A DNA stretch of 64,000 nucleotides from Saitoella complicata NRRL Y-17804 (GCF_001661265.1 NW_017567015.1:1-64000); one strand, 5' to 3'; counted from the first letter of the stretch, positions 30,768 to 42,515 are shown. The notes: generated by a model not told the origin, from the letters alone. Numbers and translations are program-made.

Positions 30768-31141
30768 CTATCGCAAGTACTGGAGTGTATGCTGGTAATC
30801 TTTGACACGACGACCTCCATGGATAGGGTGAAGTTTGTCTGTCGCAAAGTCTAGGCCGATCCACGGTCCTACTGGTACCGCCTGGGCGACTGTCTTTGCC
30901 CACGCACACTCGCCCCCACCACGAAGAACATCTCATGTCAGGAGACAGGGCCTATGAGACCTACAGCGATAAGGAATACGACTGTTAGCATGAACCAAAT
31001 ACGACCGCACAAACAAACGAAATAATTGAGTAGAGAGTATTCTTGAGGTCTTTGCTGAATTCCAAACGCCCGAACACTTCTTACGAAGGGAATGAGACCA
31101 ATAATAAAAGTGTAGTAGTACAAACGCCCGCTCCATCGCAT
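30768..31141 (-). CDS. Possible small two-pass membrane protein
   Basis: Two-exon model: 30965-31141 and 30768-30908; 105 aa. The intron runs GTAGGT to GGCGAG with a CTGAC branch; both ends are weak. Residues 8-20 (YYYTFIIGLIPFV) and 47-70 (RIWFMLTVVFLIA then CAWAKTVAQAV) are hydrophobic. The second exon reads like real protein (PVGPWIGLDFATDKLHPIHG, then GRRVKDYQHTLQYLR). I recognise no family. It lies between CYC1 and BDF1 on the same strand, 118 nt after the CYC1 stop codon. Confidence 0.35.
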
Positions 31142-31258
31142 CGCATCGCGTTCCCCATCCAATCACAAAACAAGTTTTTGTATCCAACCGTTCAGCACTC
31201 TATGCTTTTCATCCTCTCTGCCTCCCCTCCACCATAGCTCATGCAAAATGGAGAGCAT

Positions 31259-31646
31259 TTAGCAAGCATCCTTCAAGTAGGTAACGATGTCGTTCCTGTC
31301 CTTCTCCTTCTTGAAACCAGCAAAGGCCATCTTGGTACCAGGGATGTACTTCTTGGGGTTCTCGAGGTAGGCCCACATGGTCTCCTCGTCCCAGTGGACA
31401 CCCTTCTTCTTGTTGGCGTCGGTGTAGGAGTAACCCTCAGCCTGACCAGACTGACGGCCGAAAACACCGTGAACTATGCGCGCATACATGTTAGTATATC
31501 GATCGAAAAGGTATACAAAGAATGGGAGGCGACATACGGTTAGGACCAACCTTGTGAGGACCACCCTCCTCAACAGTGTGGCACTGAGCGCAACGAGTCT
31601 TGAAGAGGTTGGCACCCTTATCGAGAGAACCGGCAGAGAAACCCAT
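31259..31646 (-). CDS. CYC1: Cytochrome c
   Basis: Two exons: 31538-31646 and 31259-31473; 107 aa. The intron starts GTATGT and has a TACTAAC branch. Heme attachment is CAQCH (Cys19, Cys22, His23); the axial Met lies in [30 protein letters not shown] and [11 protein letters not shown] are typical fungal segments. Cytochrome c carries electrons from complex III to complex IV in the intermembrane space and is imported without a presequence. Confidence 0.98.
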
Positions 31647-32289
31647 GTTTGGTCTTGGTGTTGGTAAGGTAAAAGTGTAGTTTGTACGCGGTCTCGATAC
31701 CGATGGGCGAATTGGACTTTTTTATGAGAGCGCTCGCGGGTTTGGGGATGTGGCGCTAAGTGTGGCTACGGAGCGATTCGGAGGGATGGAGGGTGAATGC
31801 TGGCCAATCGTTTGGTCAGCGGGCCAGGGGGAGGAAATGGGTTGCGCGGCGGCGTGCGTAATCGTGATTTGTTGGGTTCAGACAAGCGCTGTCTCTGCAA
31901 CTGTTTGGAACCTTTAGGATGCTACTGGATCACCTCGAGAGCGAGCAGCGTCGTAGATAGCTAGTCCACCCGCCTGCGAACCGTACGTTCCTTATTTTCC
32001 CACGGCTGCTGGCTTGCATACACCCATGGTTCAAGACCGAAGCCTGGTGTGTTACCTTTCGAAGCTCATAGTAGCAAAAGGAGATCAAATAAAGAATGGC
32101 GACGAAGAAACGGTCCACGCGCAAACAAATCAGCAATACTCCTTCCTACACCCGAATTCCGACACGGTACACAAAAGCTCCCTCATGATCATACACGCCT
32201 CACCAATAATATAATAACGCTCGCTCCACCCAAAAAAAACAACAACATTCACCAACGCCGAACAACACTCATTATCTCCCCACATTCAC
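31647..32289. other. CYC1 promoter and STC1 3' region
   Basis: Tandem minus-strand genes. Short frames only. No RNA gene seen. Confidence 0.6.
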
Positions 32290-33126
32290 TCAGAACCCCT
32301 TCGCCCCCCACTTCTTCCCCTTCCTCTTCTCCCCATACACATTATACTTCTCCCCATCATACGTCGTCAACCTCGGATCTTTCCACCCACTATTCTCCCC
32401 CCCAGCGCTTCCACCCTTACCACTCCCAGCTCCACTACCGCCGGAAACGTATCCGCCTTCGGATTCGCCCTTTTTGAGTTTACGCGTGACGACGGTTGCC
32501 CATTCCGCCATCTGCGGCCCATTCGCAGGGGCAGTAGAGGAGGCACGGGAGGTTGAGTGGGCTTGGCGGGAGAAGGAGGCTGAGCGGCTTCCTGATACAG
32601 AAGGAAAAGCAGAGGCTGTATCGTCTTCGGAGTCATCAGCGGGGGCGGTAGTGGTGGTGGTGCGGGGGGATCCGGCTCGAGCTGCTGTCATCCAGGGTTC
32701 GTCTTCAAACACCTCCTCCCCGTCGCTATACCCACAGCCAGCGCCAGCGCCATCGTCAGAGTCATCAAACAAATCCTCAGGATCCTCATGATGCTTAGCA
32801 ACACACTCCAAACACCGACACTCCATCCCCCCCACATTCTTCCTCTGACTCTTCGCAAACCTCTCCAACCCCATTCGTCGCCCACACACCACACAACTTA
32901 AACTCGTAACCTGTTTCGGTGTACATCCCTTACAATGCATCCCTTGGCCCGAGTTTTCGTGTTTTTGGAGTTGGGTGAGGGAGAATTGGGAGGTGGGTTT
33001 GGAGAGGCGGCAGTGGATGCAGGTGTAGCGGAGGGAGGGGGGGTGGTGGGAGGAGTTTGCGCCGAAGGTTGTGTGGGTGGTACGGGTTTGGAACTTGCCT
33101 TTGAGGTTAGCTTTGGATTTTGACAT
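32290..33126 (-). CDS. STC1: Stc1-domain protein (RNAi-heterochromatin linker)
   Basis: Chosen start 33126 (MSKSKANLKGKFQ); 278 aa. The Stc1 domain near the N-terminus has paired cysteines in a LIM-like order: CIHCRLSKPTSQFSLTQL, then MHCKGCTPKQ, then CVVCGRRMGLERFAKSQRK, then CRCLECV. A disordered Ser/Asp/Gly tail follows and ends in a basic GEKRKGKKWGAKGF. In S. pombe Stc1 bridges the RITS RNAi complex and the Clr4 methyltransferase complex. An upstream ATG at 33356 can be spliced in frame (donor 33186, acceptor TAG at 33136), which would add about 58 residues; I cannot choose firmly. Confidence 0.8.
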   Translation of the reverse strand: MSKSKANLKGKFQTRTTHTTFGANSSHHPPSLRYTCIHCRLSKPTSQFSLTQLQKHENSGQGMHCKGCTPKQVTSLSCVVCGRRMGLERFAKSQRKNVGGMECRCLECVAKHHEDPEDLFDDSDDGAGAGCGYSDGEEVFEDEPWMTAARAGSPRTTTTTAPADDSEDDTASAFPSVSGSRSASFSRQAHSTSRASSTAPANGPQMAEWATVVTRKLKKGESEGGYVSGGSGAGSGKGGSAGGENSGWKDPRLTTYDGEKYNVYGEKRKGKKWGAKGF

Positions 33127-34405
33127 CTTCACTAGCATGACGAGTAAGTGGGTGGGGTGGGAGGCAAAGGATGGCAATACTCACGATCAAGGAGAAGTGT
33201 CACACGGTTGACCGTAAGGTATAGAAGGGGTGTTGAATGCTCAATCGTCCAAGAGAGAGCCGGATAGGGTGACTGCAGACTTTGTAGGATGGATTGAGGT
33301 GTAGAACAGGATGGAATCGTCAGCGAAGGACGAGGGAATTCAAAGTTCATTGCCATTCAATTACTGCCCAATCGAGCCTAGTGAGGGGCACTTCAGGGGA
33401 ATCTCGCAGACGTGTCAGGAGTCAATCAACCCAATAAGAGAGCAACCACCGAGAAATATACATAAAAGTTGGTGTTCGCCATTGTCCTTTGGAACATCAA
33501 AGTTATCCATCGTCGTCAGCTGCAGCGTTCGTTGAGTGAAAATGTGGACGTTCTCACGACCCCCCACATCCTCACAGCACGCGCGACCGCACAAAGTTCA
33601 CCTCCAAGCCCTCGATCCTCGCAGCACACCACCACACCACCACCACGACACAATCGCAATCAAAGTCTTGACATCCATGTCCTGTCAAAAAAGAATCTGG
33701 TACCCACCAGAACATCAACAGCTCATGGAAGCCAACCCCCGATTGCCCTCCCCCCACACGCATCCCTATTAAGCTCGCCACCCATCCTCCCCCCTCCCAA
33801 CCTCGCAGAAACACCTCCATTCCGATTACCCCCTACACCAGGGGCGAAAGGAAGCTGGTCGGTCGGATTATGCTTCGTGAACAGGGGAGCCATGGAACGC
33901 CCCTTGTGGCCGGAAATGGTGGATCGAGTTAGTCTCGGATGCAACATCAATACTCGCGAAATCCAAGTAACTCTCGTGAAAAGATTTCATGGTACGTCTC
34001 AGTACCGCCCAGTGACGTTTGAAACACGTTATGTGTGTCGAGTGTTGCGACTTTTTTATGGTATTGAGACGTTAACGCTGCTTGTCTCGTGTCTTGGCTC
34101 CCTGCCCTTTTTGGGGATGTTTAGGGGGGTTGAGCATGGATGGGGTTTTTGGCGTGACATTGCTTGTTTAAGATAGGATATGGTAGGATTAGTATGATAT
34201 GCTTTCTATTAAGCCAATGCGAATATGAACAAAACGAATAATACGGGGTAACGACAGACTATGTTAGCCCTTCCCTCAATGCCTGCATTCTCTCTCTTTC
34301 TCTCGTGTATGATGTTTTTCTCTGCGGACCCAGGCCCTCCATTTCCATCTCTTGAATGGTCATCTCATGTCATGTATACCTCACTCCACTCCCACAACCA
34401 CACAA
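33127..34405. other. Intergenic, 1.3 kb, weak ORFs
   Basis: Besides the possible STC1 5' exon (33186-33356), two overlapping plus-strand frames are open between 33469 and 34000. One has ATG at 33542 (78 codons, including CQKRIWYPPEHQQLMEANP). The other lacks an early ATG but reads GSWSVGLCFVNRGAMERPLW and ends at a GTACGT donor-like site at 33991. I could not assemble a convincing gene. The remainder, 34000-34405, is T-rich 3' sequence of the GH63 gene. Confidence 0.35.
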
Positions 34406-37400
34406 TCACAGGTCAAGCCCAGCCTCATACTCATCATCATCAACAATCGTCCCATCCGCCTCCAACTTCCCTAGCTGACTCGTAACCTGCTCCATAACAT
34501 GATCACTATCCCTCTCCTCATCCGCCCCAACATTCGTCTTGACGCTCACAGCATCATCACCATCCGTCTCATCCCCATCCCCAATATCACTTCGATTCCC
34601 AATACTGCGGCCCGTGCCACGACGGGAGTGCATAGGCCTCTTCGCCTTGCCCCAGACTTCGTCAAAGTAGTGCGCGGCGGCGGTGGAGGGAGTACGCGGT
34701 GTCTTGGGAAGACGACAGGACATCCCGGTGTCGTGGATTAATTTTGCGACGAGTCCGGTCCAGCCACATTGGTGCTCAGCACCCAACCCGCGTCCCGTGT
34801 CGGCTTCGAAGTACTCGTGGAAGGGAACCAACTCGCTCCAGTAAGGGTCAAAGTCCTTCATCTCGTTACCAGCGTTACACGCACGACGGCCCTCATCGTC
34901 CTTTGCGAAGATATGCTGGATACGATGCTGGATCTCCTCGGCAACATGTCCAAGATGCATGAACTCGCCCGAGCCCTTAGGACACTCGACCTTCAAGGTA
35001 TCACCATAGTACATGTAAAACCTCTGCAAGGACTCAATCAACAAAAACGTCGTCGCGAGCCAAATAGGTCCACGCCAATTCGAGTTACCACCAAAGAGAC
35101 CAGAGTTCGAGTCACCAGGTACGTAATCAACCTTAAACGTCTCCCCATTAACGACCATGGAGTACGGATGATCCTTATGATACTTCGACAACGACCGAAT
35201 GCCATAATCACTCAAGAACTCATCCTCATCCAACATCCTTTCCAAAATCTTGACCAAACGGTCTTTGTCGACGAGAGCGAGAAGCATACGGTCACCCTTT
35301 CCACGCTTCTTCATGGATGCAATATTCCGGTTCGCGACATCACTCCTATTCTCCATAAACCACTCCAACCGCTTCTTGAAGCTAGGAAATTTATCGATGA
35401 CCTCCGGCTCCAAAGTCAAAACCGCATACAACGGCATCAACCCCACCAAACTTCTCACGGGCAACTGCTGCTGCCACGGTCCTCCCCACGAGATGGCATC
35501 ATAATAGAACCCATCCTCATCATTCCACAACGGGGTATCACCGTCCGTGGACTTAAACGTCATCGCATCCGAAATGAGCAAGAAATGCTCGAAGAACTTG
35601 GACGCGATATCCTCATAAGTCCTCCTATGCTTCGCCAATTCGAGCGCGATATTGAGCATACTCAAACAATAAAACGCCATCCAACTCGTTCCATCAGCCT
35701 GCATCAACCTACCACCAGTAGGCAACGGCTCGGAACGGTTAAAGAGTCCGATATTGTCGAGACCCAAGAATCCACCCTCGAAGATGTTGTGTCCACCCTC
35801 GTCTTTACGGTTAACCCACCACGTAAAGTTCAACAACAACTTCTGGAACATCCTCTCCAAGAAATCCAGATCCTCACGTCCATACATCTTCCTCTCGATC
35901 TTGAACGTACGGAAAGTAGCCCAGGCATGCACAGGGGGATTCACATCCGAGAAATTCCATTCGTAGGCGGGGACTTGGCCAGAGGGATGCATATACCACT
36001 CCCTCGTCAACAAATCTAACTGTTTCTTCGCAAAATCGGGATCGATCATGGCGAGGGGGATACAATGGAACGCGGTATCCCAGGCAGCAAAGAATGGGTA
36101 CTCCCACTTATCAGGCATCGACAAGACATCGTCGATATACAAATGCTTCCACGCCTGGTTGCGGACATGTTTCCTCTCCTCGGGCGGCGGCGGCTGAGTG
36201 GGGTCTCCATTCGCCCACTGATCCCAGATAAAGCCGTAGTACTGCTTGTTCCACATCATACCACCCAATGCCTGACGCTGGATATTGCGCAAATCGTCAG
36301 CCATGGGCATAGGACTAATCCTCCAATAAAAGTCATCAGCCTCAGCCAAGCGAGACTCAATGACATTATCGAATGCCTCCTCGTCGATGTCGCCCTCCTC
36401 GACCCTGTTGGAGAACTTGAGACGAACGACGACACACTCACCACTCGGGACATCCTGGAAATCAAACCAAGCAGCAGCCTTGGTACCTTCCTTATCGGGG
36501 TTAACGACATCCTCCTTCTTATCCACGATAAACTCATGGAAGGCGTCCTTGCAGTACTTGGTCTTATTCTCGCCCCAACCAAGGTTCTTGTAGTTCGAGT
36601 CATTGTCCGTGAACAACAATGTCGGCTCAACGATGGGCGCATCCTCACTAACACCCGGCGAAGACGAGACCTGCATGTATCGATCCCCCAACTTATGATG
36701 CTTAGCATGCACAACCTTCTCCCCCTCCCCCTTCATCCCCGGCTTCTTCTCCTCAGGCTCAACCCCCCACGCCCAAGTATTCCTGAAAAACATCTGCGGA
36801 ATAATATGCAAGTTCGCCTTGTCCGGACCCCGGTTATACGCCGCAATCCGAATGTAGTACTCGTCCTCATTCTCCTCGTCCTTGGCGTACTCGATAAAGA
36901 TGTCCCAGTATCGGTTTTCGTCGAAGATTTTGGTGTCGGTAATTTCGTATTCTTGGGCGTTACGGTCGCGGGCGGCGTTTTCGGCGACGAGTTTGTCGTA
37001 GGGGAAGGCGGTTTGGGGGTATTTGTAGAGGTATTTCATGTAGGAGTGGGTGGGGGTAGAGTCGAGGTAGAAGTAGATTTCCTTGACTGATCCAATTGTG
37101 TTAGCATTTCCTTTCCCGTGACCATCAACTCCAAGGGGTATATGCGCCGCAATGGCAGCATTCACCCCCGAGATCATTGCACTCACCATCCTCTCCATGA
37201 TTTCCCTGATGCCCCGTCAACCCGAACGCCCTCTCCTTCAAAATCTCATCCTTCTCATTCCAGAACGCAAAACTCATACACATCAACGCATGATTGTCAC
37301 TAATCCCACCCAATCCATCCTCACCCCACCGGAACGCTCGCATACGGGCATGAGAGTGGGGGAAGTGCGACCAGGCGTCGCCGTTGCCGGAGTAGTCCTC

Positions 37401-37615
37401 GCGGACGGTCGACCATTGACGTTCAGAGAGGTAAGGACCCCAACGGCGCCAGTACTGTCAACTGAGTCAGTCCATGATCTTCGTCTAGCATTCACGCCCG
37501 GCGAAGCGGAAGCGGGAAGTGGGGTGGGTAGCGGACGTACCTTCTTCTTATGCCTATCCTCCGCCAACCTCATCTCCTCCACCGTCTGATAGTGATGGCC
37601 CATATGCATCGGCAT
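34406..37615 (-). CDS. Cytosolic GH63-family glycoside hydrolase
   Basis: Three exons: 37541-37615, 37187-37454, 34406-37086; 1007 aa. The conserved start is [14 protein letters not shown] and [12 protein letters not shown]. The (alpha/alpha)6 barrel part carries [20 protein letters not shown] (acidic residue pair), [18 protein letters not shown] and [17 protein letters not shown], a GH63 signature. It ends [16 protein letters not shown] plus an acidic tail. There is no signal peptide, so it differs from ER glucosidase I. It resembles the bacterial and fungal branch near mannosylglycerate hydrolase and YgjK. The substrate is unknown. The frame is open upstream of the chosen ATG (DPIAIDKDK), so another short 5' exon is likely. 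Confidence 0.88.
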
Positions 37616-39694
37616 CTTGTCCTTGTCTATTGCAATTGGGTCCTGTCGAGGGAGAGAGAGCAGGCAGTTTTGCTGGGGTTATAGCTTCCGGTTGAGGGTG
37701 ACGAGATAGGCATTAGGCTAGACTCCATGGGGTTGACGTGGCTTGTGCCTAAATCTGTTAGACGCGCGTGCAAAACGTCACAGGCTGAATGCGTGTGAAA
37801 GTGCATGTGGTTTAATGAAAGAGAGGCCTGTCAACCTGTCAATCGTTAATGCTTGATTCATTGATGGCGGGAGGGTGACGGTCTCAATCGCAACTGTGAG
37901 GTTAGGGTTGGGTAACACCAGTAACACCCAGCTGGAAGGTTCAATTGAAGCGTTCACCTCCTTTCAGCAATCTGTTATGTAATCAATTTCCATAACCATT
38001 TGCGTTTGAGACGGTCTCAAGTTTTCCGCTGCTGTGATTGTAATCGGCAATCGCTGTACATGCATATGTGCGGCACGGTAGTAAGCCGGGCCCAGCAACG
38101 CTTATCCGATGCGCCATTCATCCTCAGTGAAAACAGATACGAGTCCTATATCCATCCCCGCTCATATATGCAAAAGACCAGGGAGCCCTTAGCTTCATGC
38201 TCGTACCGACGAACTCAGACATATTGCCGCTTTCCCACGCGTCATTGAAGTGCCATATGTTCGCGATCGATAGTAGCTGGATCCGCAGCGCACTTCTCCC
38301 GCCGATGAGCTGGGATTCGAGCATAATTCTGTTTGGTTAACTGGTAGTTATCTGACTTTAGCGTATTCAGCAAGATCATTTGGTGTGTGGTTTACTGTGC
38401 TAGGTTGCTACACGTATACGTAATGCGGTACGGGTTTGGGGGGACACCGGATCCGGGAGTCGTGGGAAACACGAGAAGCGAGTAACCGCCGGATGGTTTC
38501 TTGAAGGGTTGCATTTTGAGAGTGTTATGATAGACTTTTCTAGCTACTATATAGCTTCTCATGGCGTTCCCAAGAGCGGAAGTGATGGACGGACCCGGGA
38601 AGAAGCTTGACGGATGCGGTTGAGGAGTACCGCGGGGGTATAGCTGAGACCATAGTGTAGATGTTGGGAGATAATCACTGTATAACTTCTACATAAATCT
38701 GCAATATGATCGTGTGGAGATGTATTGCGCTGCTCCCGGTGGTGTTGAGGAGGGCGAGGAGCACTATGACGGTACCGGTCAGTCACATGGGATACACCAA
38801 GTTTCCCTCACTCATCCGATCCAGACTACAGCATATCTATAAAAAACCCTCAGTCCCAGGTTGAGATCAACATACTCCCTTCTCACTGCCTCCCAAACTC
38901 GGCCGATCAGAGCCCTCCTCGCTCGCCAGAATTGCACGCTACGAATAAGTCCAGAAGCAAAAATCTTCTTCCCCAGAACCTGTCCACTCTTGATTCTCTC
39001 CCCAACCAACCACCCATCCAACAGAGTACGCGTTGCGGCGGGACTCACCCCTCTGGGGTTCGCTTTCCAGAACCATGTCATGGCCTCTCAGTAAGTGTGC
39101 CGGTCCGGTCTTTTTCATGGGGCTCATAGCGTGGACGGCAGGGATTTTGTGAACTTTCAGGAAGTGACGTCCTGAGATGAGCAACAAAGTCTCGCACATG
39201 TGCAAGGACTGGTGCATTGTGTTTGTTTGTGTGTTTTGCTTTCGCAGTTGAGTGTTTGTACGTGTGAGGAGTCAGGACACTCAGCGGTGAAAACAAGACG
39301 TATAAGCTTCTTAGGTGTTTAGCTATAGCTTGCGCATCCGGACTGGGGATTGAGAATGAATATAGACAACTTTCTTTCAATCATAGAGCACCACTTCCCT
39401 ATATTAAATTGGCGATATGTGACCAAAAACCCAACACATGCGAATACGTGTCCCACCCATCCCGTACGCTTTCAGGGTACCCGATGCCGGATTTGACCAA
39501 TGGCGGGGATTTTAATGTAGAGCTAATACCAATCGACTCCCGCGGCCATCACAAACTTCTCATCATTCCCAGTGATCTCCAGAGTACCAAAAATCAGGGC
39601 TCCTTGGGCTCTCTGACCTGTGCACTCTCACCCCGCATCACCCTGGGCCTTCCAACTCCGAATCCCCTTGTTCTTAACACGCCACTCCCACACC
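37616..39694. other. Gene-poor stretch, 2.1 kb
   Basis: The longest gap in the window. It holds TTAGGGTTGGG at 37912-37922, an isolated telomere-like motif, and the 89-codon frame listed separately. Otherwise it is AT-richer with only short open frames. Confidence 0.5.
38812..39081 (-). CDS. Hypothetical 89-aa basic protein
   Basis: ATG at 39081 opens 89 codons. The peptide starts MTWFWKANPRGVSPAATRTL and is rich in Arg, Val and Trp (VQFWRARRALIGRVWEAVRR). No family is recognised. The opposite strand is also open over the same span but lacks an ATG. Coding status is uncertain. Confidence 0.3.
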   Translation of the reverse strand: MTWFWKANPRGVSPAATRTLLDGWLVGERIKSGQVLGKKIFASGLIRSVQFWRARRALIGRVWEAVRREYVDLNLGLRVFYRYAVVWIG

Positions 39695-40258
39695 CTAATA
39701 ACAACACTCGCATTCAAACGGACAGTCCTCCGTCTCCCCACTCCCCGGAATATTCATCTTCAAGAAGTCCTCGTCGTAGACCCTAAACCCTTCTTCTGTT
39801 CTCTTCACGTTCGACGCACCTCGAGAGTTTGCAAAGTCGTCATCTGGTGCGGATGTAGATGTGGAGGATTTTGAGGGTTTGGTGGCGGTGGAGGAGAAGT
39901 CGGCGACGATTACGGCGGGTTTGGGGGCGGGTGCTGGGATTTCTGACGGGGTTTCTGATGTGTCTTCCTCAGCAGATTTCTTTGCTTTCGACTTCTTCTT
40001 CTTCTTGGATGATTTTGATTCTGCTGGTACCTCCTCTTCCACCTTCTTCCCCTTCACCGCAACCTCATCCTTCGCCCCCTTCTTTGGCTTCGCAAAGATC
40101 TCATCGATATCCACCGCAGCGGCTTTTGACTTTTTTGCAAATATATCATCAATATCCTCTTCCTTCGCCACGGCCGCCGCGCCGGCTCCCTTGACCATCT
40201 TTTTCGTCATGCTGGCGGGTTTTGCGGTTTTGCCGATCTTGCTGCCTGTTACTGCCAT
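39695..40258 (-). CDS. DUF1764 family protein
   Basis: Single exon, 187 aa. A Lys/Ala-rich N-terminal half repeats a D-I-D-[DE]-IFA-K motif twice (DIDDIFAKKSKAAAVDIDEI). A basic stretch KSSKKKKKSKAKK follows. The DUF1764 signature closes the protein: DDDFANSRGASN, then RTEEGFRVYDEDFL, then the C-terminal CPFECECCY. The family is widespread in eukaryotes and may be nucleolar; its function is unknown. The cysteine cluster could bind metal. Confidence 0.88.
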   Translation of the reverse strand: MAVTGSKIGKTAKPASMTKKMVKGAGAAAVAKEEDIDDIFAKKSKAAAVDIDEIFAKPKKGAKDEVAVKGKKVEEEVPAESKSSKKKKKSKAKKSAEEDTSETPSEIPAPAPKPAVIVADFSSTATKPSKSSTSTSAPDDDFANSRGASNVKRTEEGFRVYDEDFLKMNIPGSGETEDCPFECECCY

Positions 40259-40721
40259 TGCTCTGCGTACCGGTATATCTTCCTGGTGACCTGAAGATGC
40301 GTGAAGAAGATGGGATCAACGACAAACTCGATTCTTAAGCCGGTAAGGGAACTGTAACGTGGACACGACGTATCGTACCGTATTTTTCTTACAGCAGGTC
40401 TCATCGTGGCTGGGGAGGTACCGCTGCAGCATCCCGCGTCACCAGCCGCAATATACGTCGGAGCGCCTAGCCGCGCCAGAACGGCAGCTCCTTGCAAACA
40501 GCTAGACCCTACGGCTTGAAGGGACGGCCATTGCCATTCGCTCTGGGCATATAGAACACGGGAATAGGAGAACTTTGCTTTGTATCGATATCGTCTCTTG
40601 CAATTGGGTATACATCAGCATCTCTCGAAGGAGAGGAGCACGTATCTATTCGCGACCAGGACCGTAACCGCGACGAGCAGGGCTGAGTTGGAGCAGCATA
40701 CAACCCGCATACATCTCACCA
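40259..40721. promoter_or_regulatory. Divergent promoter region, DUF1764 gene and next gene
   Basis: 463 bp between two start codons facing away. No clear element recognised. Confidence 0.5.
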
Positions 40722-42515
40722 ATGTCCACCAAAAAACGGAAATCCTTCCTAGGAGGCCTATCCTCCCCACGGCATCCACCAATGTCCTCCGCGGGCGGCC
40801 TACCAACACCCACGACAGCGACATTTCAAGCGCAACGAACTGCGTCCAACCCGATCAAGGCAGCGTTTAGTGACCTTATCCCGCGTGGAAGAAGGTTTTT
40901 CTCTGCTGAGTTCTGGAGAAGGAAGAAGGAGGAGGAGACTTTGCAGCAACGGCCGTCGTTGTCACAGTGCCCACCCCCACCAGCGCCCACAGAGGGGCGG
41001 CGACCATCGACGGCCCTTCCACCCACGCTACGACCACCACCACTACATACCCCACATGCGCCAGAACGAGAGGTCGAGCAAAATGACGACTGGGAAACAC
41101 AATCCGACACGGCCTACGAATCCCTCCGCACCTCCCCCCGTACCGAACGTGCTCGCGCCGACGACGTCTTTGCACCCCCGGTAGACGCACCCCGTAGTTC
41201 GAAGGTATGGGGAAAAGCGCACAGGGCTACGAAGAGCCTCGTGCCACCAAGACTCGCGTTTGTGTCTGAGACACCTCCCAGTAGAGGGACGAGTGCGGAG
41301 GAGAGTTTGGAGGTATTATTGGCCAGGAAAGAGGAGTTAAGACCACCGATACCGGTGTTGGGGGAAGAGATGTGGAATGCTTCGGCGCCGAACCTGAGTC
41401 CAGAACGACGGGTCGACAAACGCTCCAGTACCGCGACGATCCGACACGACACCCTTCCCCCACCTGCCTTTGGGGTGTCGAATGAATTCGTACGACGACC
41501 GAGTACGGCTAGTACCATCAAACCCATGGCCATACCCACCCCAATCACCACCAGCATCACGAAAGAAGAGTACTCTAGCTCCGTAAGCTCAAATGCCATG
41601 ACGCCATCGACACTCGCCCAAGACCGCGAATCAGATTCCGATATCTCGGATTGGGACGCGAGCGCGAGCGAGGACGAGGATTCGTCTACCCTCAAACCCA
41701 GCTTACCGACGAGGAGTGAGTACGCGGGTATGTTGAGGGGTGGGGGACACGAGAGAGCGAAGAGCACGAGTTTCGTGGAGGGTGGGAGTGGGACCGGAAG
41801 TTTCTCTACGGCAGGTGAGAGTTGGGATGAGGATTTCGATATTGCGCCTTCTTCTCCGCTTTCTGGACAATCCGAATCTGAGGAAGAAGATTCGATTACG
41901 CTACAACAACCGCGGCGACCGATGACTGCACGATCCACTACCATCCCCGGCGATAGAGCGTCCAGAGCAAGTGGGAAGGGGGGTAGAGGGAGTGTCAGGT
42001 TTTCAGTCCCGACGAGTATTGTAGAGCGTCAAGCGAGTATTCGGGGGCATCTCACCAACGTGAAGGAATTCGCGAAACTGGTGGAGGAACTCAAGACTCT
42101 CCTTGCTCGACACGCATACAGGGATGATGAAGAGGGGGAGGACGGGGTATTGTGGGCGGAAGCGGAAGCGGTGCTTGATTTTGCGAGCACTGACCCCGAA
42201 ACATCTACACCGCGACCGCGACCGCGACCGCGACCACGGACCTCACCTCCCTCTCTGTCATCTTCGACGACATCCGTCGCTACTTCCACCACCACGACCC
42301 CCGACATACCCCTTGGCTTTAGTCACGAAGGCGCTGAAGGTGGGAAAGATTCAAGGAGAATTAGGATGGACGCACGAAGCGTGATGGGGAAGGTTAGAGG
42401 GAGGGCGTATACGGTCGACGAGAGTGTTCATGTCGATACGGAGACGTTGCCGGGGTTAGTTGAATATGTTAGGGGCTTGAGAGAGAGGTTGGTGGTGTCA
42501 CTGGGAGAGGCGTAG
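40722..42515 (+). CDS. Uncharacterised disordered fungal protein
   Basis: Single exon, 597 aa. It is mostly low complexity: Ser/Thr/Pro and acidic Asp/Glu blocks. Two more ordered patches exist. One is near residues 40-75 (IKAAFSDLIPRGRRFFSAEF), a basic amphipathic stretch. The other is near 435-495 (RQASIRGHLTNVKEFAKLVE, then LKTLLARHAY), a helical pair like segments conserved in unannotated Pezizomycotina proteins. A Pro-Arg dipeptide repeat lies at 42212-42238. The C-terminus is helical. No catalytic motif; a scaffold or signalling role is only a guess. Confidence 0.7.
   Translation: MSTKKRKSFLGGLSSPRHPPMSSAGGLPTPTTATFQAQRTASNPIKAAFSDLIPRGRRFFSAEFWRRKKEEETLQQRPSLSQCPPPPAPTEGRRPSTALPPTLRPPPLHTPHAPEREVEQNDDWETQSDTAYESLRTSPRTERARADDVFAPPVDAPRSSKVWGKAHRATKSLVPPRLAFVSETPPSRGTSAEESLEVLLARKEELRPPIPVLGEEMWNASAPNLSPERRVDKRSSTATIRHDTLPPPAFGVSNEFVRRPSTASTIKPMAIPTPITTSITKEEYSSSVSSNAMTPSTLAQDRESDSDISDWDASASEDEDSSTLKPSLPTRSEYAGMLRGGGHERAKSTSFVEGGSGTGSFSTAGESWDEDFDIAPSSPLSGQSESEEEDSITLQQPRRPMTARSTTIPGDRASRASGKGGRGSVRFSVPTSIVERQASIRGHLTNVKEFAKLVEELKTLLARHAYRDDEEGEDGVLWAEAEAVLDFASTDPETSTPRPRPRPRPRTSPPSLSSSTTSVATSTTTTPDIPLGFSHEGAEGGKDSRRIRMDARSVMGKVRGRAYTVDESVHVDTETLPGLVEYVRGLRERLVVSLGEA

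Noticed and set aside
34769-37090. Long plus-strand frames antisense to the GH63 gene
   Set aside because: The minus strand has a full enzyme with conserved motifs; the plus frames show none.
38861-39094. Plus-strand frame resembling a mitochondrial presequence
   Set aside because: Starts at TTG with no ATG available; overlaps an ATG-bearing minus frame.
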